Source of the DNA: Yinghuangia aomiensis
GTDB lineage: Bacteria; Actinomycetota; Actinomycetes; Streptomycetales; Streptomycetaceae
Assembly (NCBI RefSeq): GCF_039542225.1
Contig: NZ_BAABHS010000001.1
Coordinates: forward strand, 62,001 to 126,000
Direction: 5' to 3'
Length of the DNA stretch: 64,000 nt
The position numbers and the translations under genes were made by a program. This document shows, piece by piece, positions 1 to 8,700 of this stretch; positions within the stretch are counted from its first letter, which is position 1; the number at the start of each line of letters is the position of its first letter. The notes beneath the pieces are model-generated. The model saw nothing but the letters and a program-made list of their open reading frames with translations. It was not told the origin of the DNA and searched no databases.

Positions 1-2
1 GC

Positions 3-1358
3 CTGCACTTCTTCAACCCGGCGCCGGTCATGAAGCTCGTCGAGGTCGTCCGCACCGTGGTCACCGAGCCGGAGGTGCTCGAAGACGTCGTCGCGCTCGC
101 CGAGAAGCTCGGCAAGTCGCCGGTCGTCGCGGGGGACCGCGCCGGGTTCATCGCCAACGGCCTGCTGTTCGCCTACCTCAACCACGCCGCGGCGATGTTC
201 GAGGAGAAGTACGCGACGCGCGAGGACATCGACGCCGCGATGCGCTTCGGCTGCGGCCTGCCGATGGGCCCGCTCGCGGTGCTCGACCTGGTCGGCATCG
301 ACACGGCGTACAACATCCTCCAGCAGATGTACCGCCAGTCCCGCGACCGGCTGCACGCCCCCGCGCCGATCCTCAAGCAGATGGCGACCGCGGGCCTGCT
401 CGGCCGCAAGAGCGGCCGCGGCTTCTACCGCTACGAAGAGCCCGGCTCGTCGGTCGTCGTCGCGGACGCCGCCGGCTCCGCCGCGGTCGCCGGGACGCCG
501 CGCGAGGTCGCCGCGGTCGGCGTGGTCGGCTCCGGCACGATGGCCACCGGCATCGTCGAGGTGTTCGCCAAGTCCGGCTACACCGTGACGTTCGTGGCGC
601 GCAGCGAGCAGAAGGTCGAGGCGGTCGTCACCGCGCTGACCCGCTCGCTCGACAAGCAGGTGCAGCGCGGCCGCCTCGCCGAGGGGGACCGCGACGCGGC
701 CCTCGCCCGGGTGACCGGCACCACCAAGTTGGACGACCTGGCCGACGCCGACCTGGTCCTCGAAGCCGTCGTCGAGGAACTCTCGGTCAAGCAGGCGCTG
801 TTCGAGAACTTCGACGAGATCTGCAAGCCGGGCGCGGTGCTCGCCACCACGACGTCGTCGCTGCCGGTCATCGAGTGCGCGATGGCGACGAAGCGTCCCG
901 AGGACGTCGTCGGCATGCACTTCTTCAACCCGGCGCCGGTGATGAAGCTCGTCGAGGTGGTGCGGACGGTGACGACGTCGGACGACGTCGTGGCGACCAT
1001 CCACGAGGTGTGCAAGCGGACCCGCAAGCACGCGGTGGACTGCGGCGACCGGGCCGGGTTCATCGTCAACGCGCTGCTGTTCCCGTACCTGAACGACGCG
1101 GTCAAGATGCTCCAGGCCAACTACGCGACGGCCGACGAGATCGACACGGCGATCAAGACCGGCGCGGGCTACCCGATGGGCCCGTTCGAACTCCTCGACG
1201 TGGTCGGCCTGGACGTGTCGCTGGCCATCGAGCAGGTGCTGTTCGCCGAGTTCCGCGAGCCGGGCTGGGCGCCCGCGACGCTGCTCGAGCACCTGGTGAC
1301 CGCGGGCTACCTCGGCCGCAAGACCGGCCGCGGCTTCCGCGACTACGCGAAGAAGTAG
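3..1358 (+). CDS. 3-hydroxyacyl-CoA dehydrogenase, tandem-domain (5' partial)
   Basis: The frame is open from the first bases of the window, so the gene begins upstream. The protein is an NAD-dependent 3-hydroxyacyl/3-hydroxybutyryl-CoA dehydrogenase, which interconverts 3-hydroxyacyl-CoA and acetoacyl-CoA. The window starts inside a first unit at LHFFNPAPVMKLVEVVRTVV and continues through its C-terminal helical domain (MGPLAVLDLVGID). A complete second unit follows, with the Rossmann motif VVGSGTMATGI near base 530 and a second HFFNPAPVMKLVEVVRTV near base 915. The C-terminal domain is repeated as MGPFELLDVVGLD. Full-length relatives are, as I recall, about 590 residues with two units. It probably works with the thiolase and CCR genes found further along the window. 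Family assignment is sure; exact chain-length preference is not visible. Confidence 0.93.
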   Translation: MHFFNPAPVMKLVEVVRTVVTEPEVLEDVVALAEKLGKSPVVAGDRAGFIANGLLFAYLNHAAAMFEEKYATREDIDAAMRFGCGLPMGPLAVLDLVGIDTAYNILQQMYRQSRDRLHAPAPILKQMATAGLLGRKSGRGFYRYEEPGSSVVVADAAGSAAVAGTPREVAAVGVVGSGTMATGIVEVFAKSGYTVTFVARSEQKVEAVVTALTRSLDKQVQRGRLAEGDRDAALARVTGTTKLDDLADADLVLEAVVEELSVKQALFENFDEICKPGAVLATTTSSLPVIECAMATKRPEDVVGMHFFNPAPVMKLVEVVRTVTTSDDVVATIHEVCKRTRKHAVDCGDRAGFIVNALLFPYLNDAVKMLQANYATADEIDTAIKTGAGYPMGPFELLDVVGLDVSLAIEQVLFAEFREPGWAPATLLEHLVTAGYLGRKTGRGFRDYAKK

Positions 1359-1364
1359 GCAGAA

Positions 1365-1407
1365 CGGCCGACCGGGCCGGCGCGGCAAGCGCCGGCCCGG
1401 TCGGCCG
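1365..1407 (+). terminator. perfect 19-bp hairpin after the dehydrogenase
   Basis: A 19-base arm (1365-1383) is exactly complementary to 1389-1407 around a five-base GGCAA loop. It starts seven bases after the stop codon of the dehydrogenase. No U-run follows, which is usual for strong GC hairpin terminators in actinomycetes. Confidence 0.8.
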
Positions 1408-1451
1408 TCGAGCAGCCGACCGGGCGCGGGCCGGCCCCGGGAGCGGCAGAC

Positions 1452-1497
1452 CACGGCGGCCGCGGGATCCTCTGCCAGGGATCCCGCGGCCGCCGTG
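1452..1497 (-). terminator. perfect 19-bp hairpin after the Hsp70 operon
   Basis: Arms 1452-1470 and 1479-1497 are perfectly complementary with an eight-base loop. It lies about 20 bases past the last stop codon of the minus-strand operon. It can stop that operon, and may act as a second barrier for the convergent dehydrogenase transcript. Confidence 0.75.
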
Positions 1498-1518
1498 TCG
1501 CGTTTTGGGGGAGAGGCG

Positions 1519-2202
1519 TCAGCCGTCGGCGGGCAAGGCCCCCAGGCAGGCGGTGGCGGTCTCGTGCCCCGGTGCGAGGCGGAGTGCGCGTTGCCAGGCC
1601 GCGCGGGCGTCCGTGTCGGCGCCGAGCCGGGCGTGCACCTTGCCGAGCAGGACGAGGGCCGGAACGTGCCGGGCGTTGTCGGCGAGGACCCACCGGAGTC
1701 CGTCGAGAGCCGCCGCGTGGCGGCCGTCGACCGCGTCGGCGAGCGCCGCGTTGTAGCCGCGGTCCGCGCGCGACCGCAGGAACAGCAGCGGGGCGAGGTC
1801 CTCGCGGCAGTCGGGGCACGTGGTGACGCCGGGCGCGGGCGGGATGCGGCACACCGGGCACAGGGTTGATTCGGGCTGCCAAGCGCGCGGAGATGTGCCG
1901 TTGTCCCCGGTGGCGGAAGGCAGGAGCACGGTGTGGGTCGGCGCGGCTGCGGGAGACTCGGCGGGGGCCGGGGCCTCGACCACCTCCGCGGTGGTGCCGA
2001 CTTCGCCGTCCGCGGTCGTGGCCGTGCCAGAGCTGCCCGTGCCGTCGCCGGCCCGGCCGAGGTCCGCCGTCCTGCCCGGGTCCGTGTCCGCGCCCGGATC
2101 CGCTCCGCCCGTCACCGGCCCGTCGGCCGTCCGCTCCACCGGCCGATTCGTCCGTCCTCGTCCCTTGCCGCTCTGCCGCCGTCCCCGCCCGCTGCGGACC
2201 AT
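1519..2202 (-). CDS. zinc-ribbon and TPR-like protein of the Hsp70 operon
   Basis: This 227-residue protein has a long disordered N-terminal part rich in Gly, Thr, Ala and Arg (residues 1-110). One zinc ribbon follows, with knuckles CPVC and CPDC (about residues 117-135). The C-terminal ~80 residues look like two TPR helices pairs (motifs such as ALDGLRWVLADNARHVPAL and AAWQRALRLAPGH). The ATG overlaps the Hsp70 stop by one base (TGATG), so translation is coupled to the chaperone gene. The zinc ribbon resembles those built into the neighbouring Hsp70, which suggests a docking or client-binding role in the same machine. No enzyme motif is visible and I do not recognise a named family. Confidence 0.75.
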   Translation of the reverse strand: MVRSGRGRRQSGKGRGRTNRPVERTADGPVTGGADPGADTDPGRTADLGRAGDGTGSSGTATTADGEVGTTAEVVEAPAPAESPAAAPTHTVLLPSATGDNGTSPRAWQPESTLCPVCRIPPAPGVTTCPDCREDLAPLLFLRSRADRGYNAALADAVDGRHAAALDGLRWVLADNARHVPALVLLGKVHARLGADTDARAAWQRALRLAPGHETATACLGALPADG

Positions 2203-4715
2203 CAGTTCCCCCGATCCGTCGGCTTGACCGGGCCCGCGGGGCCGCGGCGGTCTTCGGCGAGTTCCGTCATGACCTCGGACCAGCGTTCCGGCAGTTCCTT
2301 CAGCGCCGCGTCCAAAGCCATCGTGTCGTCGGCTTCCACCGCGTCGTCGAGGCGGCTCATCAGCTGGTTGACGCGCATCGTCAGGCCCGGCGACAGGTCG
2401 CCCTGACCGGCGAACGCCCGGCAGTCCACGATCATCGAGATCACCTGCGGCAGCGCCGCCAACGCGCTGCGGGCCTGCTCCGCGGTCGCCAGACCCGCGA
2501 TCCAGTCACCCCGTTCGCGCGTGGCCTTGAGCTGCTCGCGGTACGACGCCAGGGACACGTTCTGCTCCGCGGTCAGGAACTTCCCCGCGAGCGCCAACGT
2601 CACCGACAACTGCGCCGACACCCCGCGGATCTCCCGCACCGCGGCGAGCTGCTCACGGGTGCGCCGGATCTCCCGGTCGACCGGCTCACTCCCCGGACCT
2701 TCCAACAAGATCCCCTCCAGCTGCTGAACGGACGCCAGCAGTTGGCTGCGCTCCCGCTCGGTCATCTCGCGGTCCCAGGTGTCCAGGAACCCGACGACGC
2801 CCTCCCGGACCTCGGAGATCTCGCTGCGCTTCGCGGGGTCGAGCCGCCCGAAGCGCTGGAGCTGCACGGTGTGCGGCTGCATGCCCGGCGCCTTCACGTG
2901 CACCGACACGGTGATCGTCCGGTCGCCCGACAGACCGAACGACACGGTCAGCGGCGTCCCGTTGGGCAGGTCGGGCGGGAGCTGGACGTTGACGTGGCCG
3001 CACAGCTCGTTCAACTCGGCGATGTCGTGCGTGCCTTCGTACACCGACACTTCCAGGCGGGTGGACCCGCCGCCCGCGGTGCGGAAGTCGCGGCTGACCG
3101 GGCTCGATGTCGGATACGTGGTGCCCTTCGGGATCACCACGCTCATCCGGCCGTCGTCCAGCTCCACCCCGAGGTCCTTCGGCGTGATGTCCTGCGGGTT
3201 CGAAATGGGCATCGCGGCTCCGCAGCCCACGCAGTCGTCCACACCCGTCGGGTTGATCCGGGAGCACGACGGGCAGCGCAGCCCGGCGTCGGCGGCCGTC
3301 GCCCCGCACACCGAACAGGCCTTGGCTTCCGGCGCATTGGCCTTGCCGCAGCGGTCGCACGCCCACAGTTCGGCGGTCGGCTCGACCCCGGAAGACCCGG
3401 CGGAAGCCGTCGGCGAGGCAGGGCTGTCCGCCACCGCGGTGCCGCACTTGCCGCAGGCCGCGGCGGTGGCGTCGACGGGCAGGAAGCACGTCGCGCAATC
3501 CACCTTCGGGCTGCCGACGAGCGACGCCCCGCACGCGCACGCCTCGTCCTGGAGCGCATTGGACAGCCCGCAGGAGGGGCACTCGATGTGCGCCAGCAGC
3601 GCCGTCTGGATCGCCGCGCCGACCGCGACGCATTGCATCGGGTTGACGTCCTTGCGGATCCGCCCCGCGCCGAACACCGCGGTCAGCCGCTGCTCGACCA
3701 TGGGGATCGCGGTCGACCCGCCGACCAGCAGCACCTGGTCGACCGACGCCACGTCCAAGTGCGCGTCGGCCAGCGCCTGCCGCACCAGGTCGACGGTGCG
3801 GTCGATCGCGGGCCCGACCAGCGCCTCGAACTCCTCGCGCGACACCTCGGTGTCCAGGCTGATCGCCTCGCGGCCCAGCGCGGGCAGCACGATGTCGGTG
3901 GCGAGCTGGTCGGACAGCGCGACCTTCGCCTCCTCGGCGGCGGACCGCAGCCGCACCTGCGCCGACACGTCGTCCGCGAGGTCCACGCCGTGCTCCGCGG
4001 CGGCGGCCTCGCTCAGCCGGCGGCGCAGCAGGTCGTCGAAGTCGTCGCCGCCGAGCAGGTTGTCGCCGCGGATGCCGATCACGTCGATCATGCCCTGCAC
4101 GAGCAGCAGGATGGAGATGTCGAACGTGCCGCCGCCCAGGTCGTACACGAGGATCGTGCGCGGCTCGTCGCCCGCGTCCGCGGTCAGGCCGAACGCGATG
4201 GCCGCGGCGGTCGGCTCGTTGATGATCTTCAGGACCTGGAAACCGGCCAGCCGGCCCGCCTCGCGGGTCGCCGCGACCTGGCGTTCCCCGAAGTACGCCG
4301 GGACGGTGATCACCGCCCGGTTGAACTCCTCGTGCGTGCGCAGCTCGGCGTCCAGCTTGAGGCGGCGCAGGATCAGCGCGGACACCTCGATCGGCGAGTA
4401 GTCGCGGCCGCCGAGCCGCACCTGCACGTCGCCGTCCGGGCTGCGGCCGAGGTCGTAGGCGACCCGGTCCAAGGCGGCCTGCACTTCCGCGTCGTCGAAC
4501 CGGCGGCCCATGAAGCGCTTGACCGAGACGATCGCCTCGGCGCCGCGGCCGCGCGCCGGAGCGCCCACGAGCAGGTCGCCGCGCTTGCCGAGCGCCACCG
4601 CGGACGGCGTCGAGTCGCGGTTCTGGCGGTTGAGCAGGATCTTCGGCTCTCCGCGCGACAGGTACGCCATCACGGAGTTGGTGGTGCCGAGGTCGATGCC
4701 GAGCGTGCGCTGCAC
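2202..4715 (-). CDS. atypical Hsp70 (DnaK-like) with four zinc ribbons
   Basis: This is an 837-residue Hsp70-family ATPase starting at a GTG with an upstream GGAAGGAT. The nucleotide-binding domain is intact: phosphate-1 motif GIDLGTTNS (residues 6-14), phosphate-2 VYDLGGGTFDIS, and adenosine motif LLVGGSTAIPMV. DnaK normally has a short hydrophobic linker here. Instead, about residues 378-500 hold four CxxC...CxxC or CxC-type ribbons (CPSC/CACG, CATC/CGKC, CDRC/CSVC, CPSC/CVGC). A beta-rich segment resembling a substrate-binding domain follows (about 510-620), then a helical tail. The GrpE gene ends three bases upstream and the next gene overlaps its stop, so it sits in an operon. The ATPase assignment is firm; the function of the ribbons is unknown. 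Confidence 0.9.
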   Translation of the reverse strand: MQRTLGIDLGTTNSVMAYLSRGEPKILLNRQNRDSTPSAVALGKRGDLLVGAPARGRGAEAIVSVKRFMGRRFDDAEVQAALDRVAYDLGRSPDGDVQVRLGGRDYSPIEVSALILRRLKLDAELRTHEEFNRAVITVPAYFGERQVAATREAGRLAGFQVLKIINEPTAAAIAFGLTADAGDEPRTILVYDLGGGTFDISILLLVQGMIDVIGIRGDNLLGGDDFDDLLRRRLSEAAAAEHGVDLADDVSAQVRLRSAAEEAKVALSDQLATDIVLPALGREAISLDTEVSREEFEALVGPAIDRTVDLVRQALADAHLDVASVDQVLLVGGSTAIPMVEQRLTAVFGAGRIRKDVNPMQCVAVGAAIQTALLAHIECPSCGLSNALQDEACACGASLVGSPKVDCATCFLPVDATAAACGKCGTAVADSPASPTASAGSSGVEPTAELWACDRCGKANAPEAKACSVCGATAADAGLRCPSCSRINPTGVDDCVGCGAAMPISNPQDITPKDLGVELDDGRMSVVIPKGTTYPTSSPVSRDFRTAGGGSTRLEVSVYEGTHDIAELNELCGHVNVQLPPDLPNGTPLTVSFGLSGDRTITVSVHVKAPGMQPHTVQLQRFGRLDPAKRSEISEVREGVVGFLDTWDREMTERERSQLLASVQQLEGILLEGPGSEPVDREIRRTREQLAAVREIRGVSAQLSVTLALAGKFLTAEQNVSLASYREQLKATRERGDWIAGLATAEQARSALAALPQVISMIVDCRAFAGQGDLSPGLTMRVNQLMSRLDDAVEADDTMALDAALKELPERWSEVMTELAEDRRGPAGPVKPTDRGN

Positions 4716-4718
4716 GGA

Positions 4719-5321
4719 TCATCCTTCCGTGTCATCGGGGGATTCGGGCGGTCGGGGCGGTTCGGGCGCCGCGGGGTCCGCGGGCGGTGCCGGGGCGGCC
4801 GGGACGTCGGGGGCTTCCGGGGGCGTGTCGGGCAGCCGGCTGACCACCACGCGGGCGCGGCGCAGCACCCCGCCGTCCTGCCAGTAGCCCGCGGTGACCT
4901 CGGCGAGGATGGTGTCTTCCGGCAGCCCCGCGCGGTCCTCGACGGCGACGATGTCGCAGCGTTCCGGGTCGGCGACGTTGCTGCGCCGCATGCGGGTCAC
5001 GCCGAGCCGGCCGAGGTTGCGCTGCATCAGCCGCTGGGTGGCTTCGAGGTTGTCGCGGAGCTTGTCGACGGCTGCGCTGACGCCGGACAGTTCGCGCGGG
5101 AGTTGGCGCAGCAGTACCTGGTCGAGGGCGTCGCACACGTCGAGGAGGCCGAGCGCGAGTTCGCGGCGTTCCGCGTCGATGCGGTCGCGTTCCTGGACGA
5201 GCAGCGATTCGAGGGTGGCGCGGCGTTCCATGAGGCGCGCGAACGCGTCGTACAGGTCGACGCCGGGCGGCTCCCCGGCGACCGGGACGGGCTGTTCGTC
5301 GATCCGGAAGGGATCGGACAT
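4719..5321 (-). CDS. GrpE-like nucleotide exchange factor
   Basis: This 200-residue protein has the GrpE layout. A helical region (about residues 25-100, with DLYDAFARLMERRATLESLL and LLDVCDALDQVL) precedes a compact beta domain containing RLGVTRM, DIVAVEDRAGLPEDTILAEV and GYWQDGGVLRRARVVVS. That last part matches the GrpE head that opens the Hsp70 nucleotide cleft. The start chosen is the ATG at 5321, which has GAGGAG eight bases upstream; an upstream in-frame extension would run into the J-like gene. It lies three bases before the Hsp70 gene, so it is most likely the dedicated exchange factor of that chaperone rather than of the housekeeping DnaK. The acidic, proline-rich tail is typical of low-complexity actinomycete ends. 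Confidence 0.82.
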   Translation of the reverse strand: MSDPFRIDEQPVPVAGEPPGVDLYDAFARLMERRATLESLLVQERDRIDAERRELALGLLDVCDALDQVLLRQLPRELSGVSAAVDKLRDNLEATQRLMQRNLGRLGVTRMRRSNVADPERCDIVAVEDRAGLPEDTILAEVTAGYWQDGGVLRRARVVVSRLPDTPPEAPDVPAAPAPPADPAAPEPPRPPESPDDTEG

Positions 5322-5383
5322 CGGGTTCTCCTCGTCGGTCACAAGGGCGGATCGCGGGGTTTCGGCCGCCCGGCCGGATGCGG

Positions 5384-5779
5384 TCACAGCGGCGGCCGCA
5401 GCGCGGGCAGGTCGTCCGGGTCCGGCGGCGGGAAGGGCGGGAGCGGCACGGGCGGGGGCGGCGGGAGGGGGCGGTGGTCGCGGGCGCGTTCCGCGTCGGA
5501 CGCCCGGTACATCGCGGTCAGGTCGAGGGGCGGGAGGTGCCGCGGGTCGAGGAGGTCGCCGCCGTCGCCGAGTTCCGCGGCGGGGTCGTCGGGCAGGTCC
5601 GGGTCGAAGTAGTACAGGACGTCGTGTTCCAGCCGGTTCCGCAGCAGTTCCTGCCGGGCCTGGGTGATTTCCTGGCGCCGGTCCCGGTGGCGGGTGATGG
5701 CGCGGGCATAGGCCGCGTGCACGGCTTTCGCGTCGGCGTCGGGGGTGATGCCGAGCAGCGTGTACAGCGATTCGTCCAC
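5384..5779 (-). CDS. J-domain-like protein lacking the HPD motif
   Basis: The 131-residue product starts at GTG 5779 with GGAGG five bases upstream. Its first 60 residues fit a short J domain: LYTLLGITPDADAKAVHAAYARAITR gives helices I and II, and EITQARQELLRN with LEHDVLYYFD gives helix III and the end. At the place of the invariant HPD tripeptide it reads HRD (residues 31-33). The proline-rich remainder (PPPPPVPLPPFPPP) has no known fold. It sits between the giant TPR gene and grpE. The loss of the proline suggests either a J-like pseudo-cochaperone or a J domain adapted to this divergent Hsp70. The family call is an inference from pattern and context. Confidence 0.65.
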   Translation of the reverse strand: MDESLYTLLGITPDADAKAVHAAYARAITRHRDRRQEITQARQELLRNRLEHDVLYYFDPDLPDDPAAELGDGGDLLDPRHLPPLDLTAMYRASDAERARDHRPLPPPPPVPLPPFPPPDPDDLPALRPPL

Positions 5780-5798
5780 GATCCTCCTCGCAGCCGTG

Positions 5799-8700
5799 TC
5801 AGTAGCCTCGCGCCAGCAGGTGGATTTTTCCCTGGAGTTCGAGGAATTCGGCATCATGCGGCTTGAGTTGCACGGCCTGGTCGATCAGCGTCCGCGCCTC
5901 CCGGAAGGCCCGGCTGTTGGTGCGGTCGACGGCCCAGACCGCGTAGCACTGCGCCATCATGTTGCGCGTGGTCTCCGACCCGCCCGCGTCGAGTGCGGCC
6001 CGGAACTGGGTGATGGCCGCCGAGTAGTCGCCGCCGTCGGTGAGCGCCATGGCGTGGTTGTGCCGGGCGACCGGCAGCAGGCCGCGCATGCGCTCCAGGT
6101 TCTCGGCTGCCACATCATCGGTGCGGGGTGTGCGGCGCTGGGCGTCCTCGATGGCCTCGGCGGCCTCCCGGAAACGCTTCAGGTCCATGAGGAAGTTGAC
6201 CAGCAGCCAGCGGAGTTGCGCGTCGTCACGCCGGCCGATCGCGTACTCGAGGACGTCGATCCCGGCCGGGATGCCGTCGCGGCCGCGGTATGTGGCGGCC
6301 TGCTCGGCGACCTCGGAGGCGTAGCGCCCGACGGCCACCCGCCAGGCCTTGTCCGCCTCGGCGCCGGGGGCGAGGTAGCGGGCCGCGTCGGCGAGCCGGT
6401 CGATCCGCGCCAGGCAGTAGAACAGCAGGTCGAGTTCCTTCGGCTCGCCGAGGCGCTCGCGCAGTTCGAGGAGCACGTCGGCGGCCTCGCCGAACCGGTC
6501 GGAACGCATCAGCTTCGACGCCCAATTGGACGCGCTCACCGTGTAGTTCTCCCGGAAAAGCGGCTCCTGCGGGGACAGTGCCAGCGCCTTGCCGACCAGC
6601 CGGTGCGCCTTCCCGGTCTCCTCGCGGCGGCTCAGCATCGCCGCCCAGGCGTTGTACGTCGCCGCCAGGTCGCCGATGATCCGCGCGTCGCCCGGGGCGT
6701 ACCGCAGGCCGCGCTCCAGTGCCTCCACCGCGCTCGCCCGGTCGTCGCCGGCGAGCGCCGTTTTGGCGAGTGCCTGTGCGGCGTCGGCGATCATCGACTC
6801 CATGCCGCGCACCGGACCCGCATCGGCCCACACGGCGGCGAGCTGTTCGAAGAACGGCTCCCACGCGGCGCGGCCGTGCAGCGTGGTGATCTTGGCGGCG
6901 TATGCGGCGACCAGGTAGGTGGCGGTGGTGCCGGTCGGTTTGGTGCCCGCGAGTTCGTCGATGACCGCGTCGTAGTCGCCCTCGTCGAGCAGGAACGGGT
7001 AGCGGCCCGCACCCAGCAGCGCCGCGAGTTCGGGAAAGGCGTCGGCGTCCTCGCAGAGCGCGGCGTAGCGCTTGATGTGCTTCACGATGCGGTCGAGGGC
7101 CATGGCGAGGCACGGTCCGTAGTCGGGGAGGAGGATCCCGCCGGGTTGCGCGCGCAGCGGCTCCGCGCGCTCCAGGAAGGCGCATTCCAGTCGCCAGGTC
7201 GTGGCCAGCGAGCGGAAGTCGCGGCTTTCCGAGGCGCGTTCGCCGATCAGACGGGATATTCGCTCGCGGTGGAAGTCGCGTGCCGTGGCGATGCGTTCGG
7301 GATCGGCCGGACGGCCGGTGCGGCCGGCCAGATCGGCCCAGTAGGCGGGGCTGTAGAGCATCGCGGCCCAGGTGCCGACGAGCAGCCGCCACACGTCGCC
7401 GAACGGGGCACCGCCGCGCGCGCACTGCTCGGCGACCAGCGCGGTCCGCCGCAGCACGGGCGGCGACTCGTCCAGGCGCAGGGCGCGCAGCATGTGCACG
7501 TACGCCTCGGTCCGTCGCCCCTCGCGCAAGTGCCGTCCGGCGGCGCGCTGCAAGAGCGTGGCCTGGAGGTGCTTCGGCCCCTGCTCGCCGAGTACGGCCA
7601 GCGCGGCGGCTTCGTCGCCCGCGGCGAGCGCCCGCCGGGCCCGCTCGCCGGCCACCGGGCCTTCGGCGGGAGTACCGCGGGCGAACTCGGCCGCCCGGGT
7701 GAGGGATTGCGTGGCCTCGGCGGGGTTCATGCCGCGGGTGTCGGCGGCGACGAGGGCCCGGACGGCGTTGAGGTAGGCCGGGTCGACGGCGGCCGGTCCG
7801 GTCCCGAAGCGGGCGGTGATCCGGTCGGACAGGGTCCGCACCGTTTCCCGGTCGCCGCGCTCCACCGCCCAGGCGAGCCGGGCGAGGTCGGTGAGCGGTG
7901 CGGGGGAGCCGGCGATCTCGGCGAGCCGCGCGGCGGTCGCCGGTTTGCCGAGTTCCAGGTAGGCGGCGGCGCGCCAGCGCAGCGTGCGCGAATCGGGGTC
8001 GTCGGCCAGCGGCCCGTCGAGCAGGGTGCGCAGCACGGTTTCGACCTGCCGTTCCCGCGGCTCGGCCGTTCGGGCGGCGGTGCGGATGGGGGTCGGGCCG
8101 AGGAGTGCCGCCTGGGCTTCGTAGCGGCGGGCCCGCAGGTCGTCCGGTGCGGCGCGGCCCAGGGCGGTCACGGCCGCGGCGTCGGTTTGGGCGGCACCGG
8201 CGAGGTCGCGGACGTGCGTTTCGGCGATGGCGAGCGGGTAGGCGGGTTCGCCGGGCACCGCGTCACGGGCCGCCTGCCAGTGGGTGCGGGCCGTCGTGCG
8301 GTCGCCCGCGTCGAAGGCCGCCCGGGCGAGCCGGTCGGCGCGGGCGGCGGTGAGGACGGCGAGGGCTTCGGGGGCGGTGCCGAGCGTGTTCCAGCGGGCG
8401 ACCGCCGCGTCGTATTGCCGCAGGTGCGCGTGCAGGAGTCCGCGCAGGTAGGGGTCGGCGACCGTGTCGAGCAGGGCCGCGTCCGCGCCGATGCCGGTCC
8501 GGACGGCGGTCACCGCGAGCCGCGGGGACGCCACGCGGGTGGTGTCGCGGTAGTCCTCGTAGGCCGCGTGCGCCTGCACGAGGTTGCCGTCCAGTTCGCA
8601 GGCCATGCCGAGGCCGAGCCGGGCCGCACCGTAGCGCGGGTCCTGCTCCAACGCCGCGGAGAAGTGCGTGCGGGCGGTCGCCGGATCGTCGTCGGCCAAG

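Noticed and set aside
1866..5612. A 1,248-codon plus-strand frame over the Hsp70 operon.
   Set aside because: Arg/Asp/His/Gly-rich composition with no motif; it is the mirror of real genes with clear domains on the minus strand.
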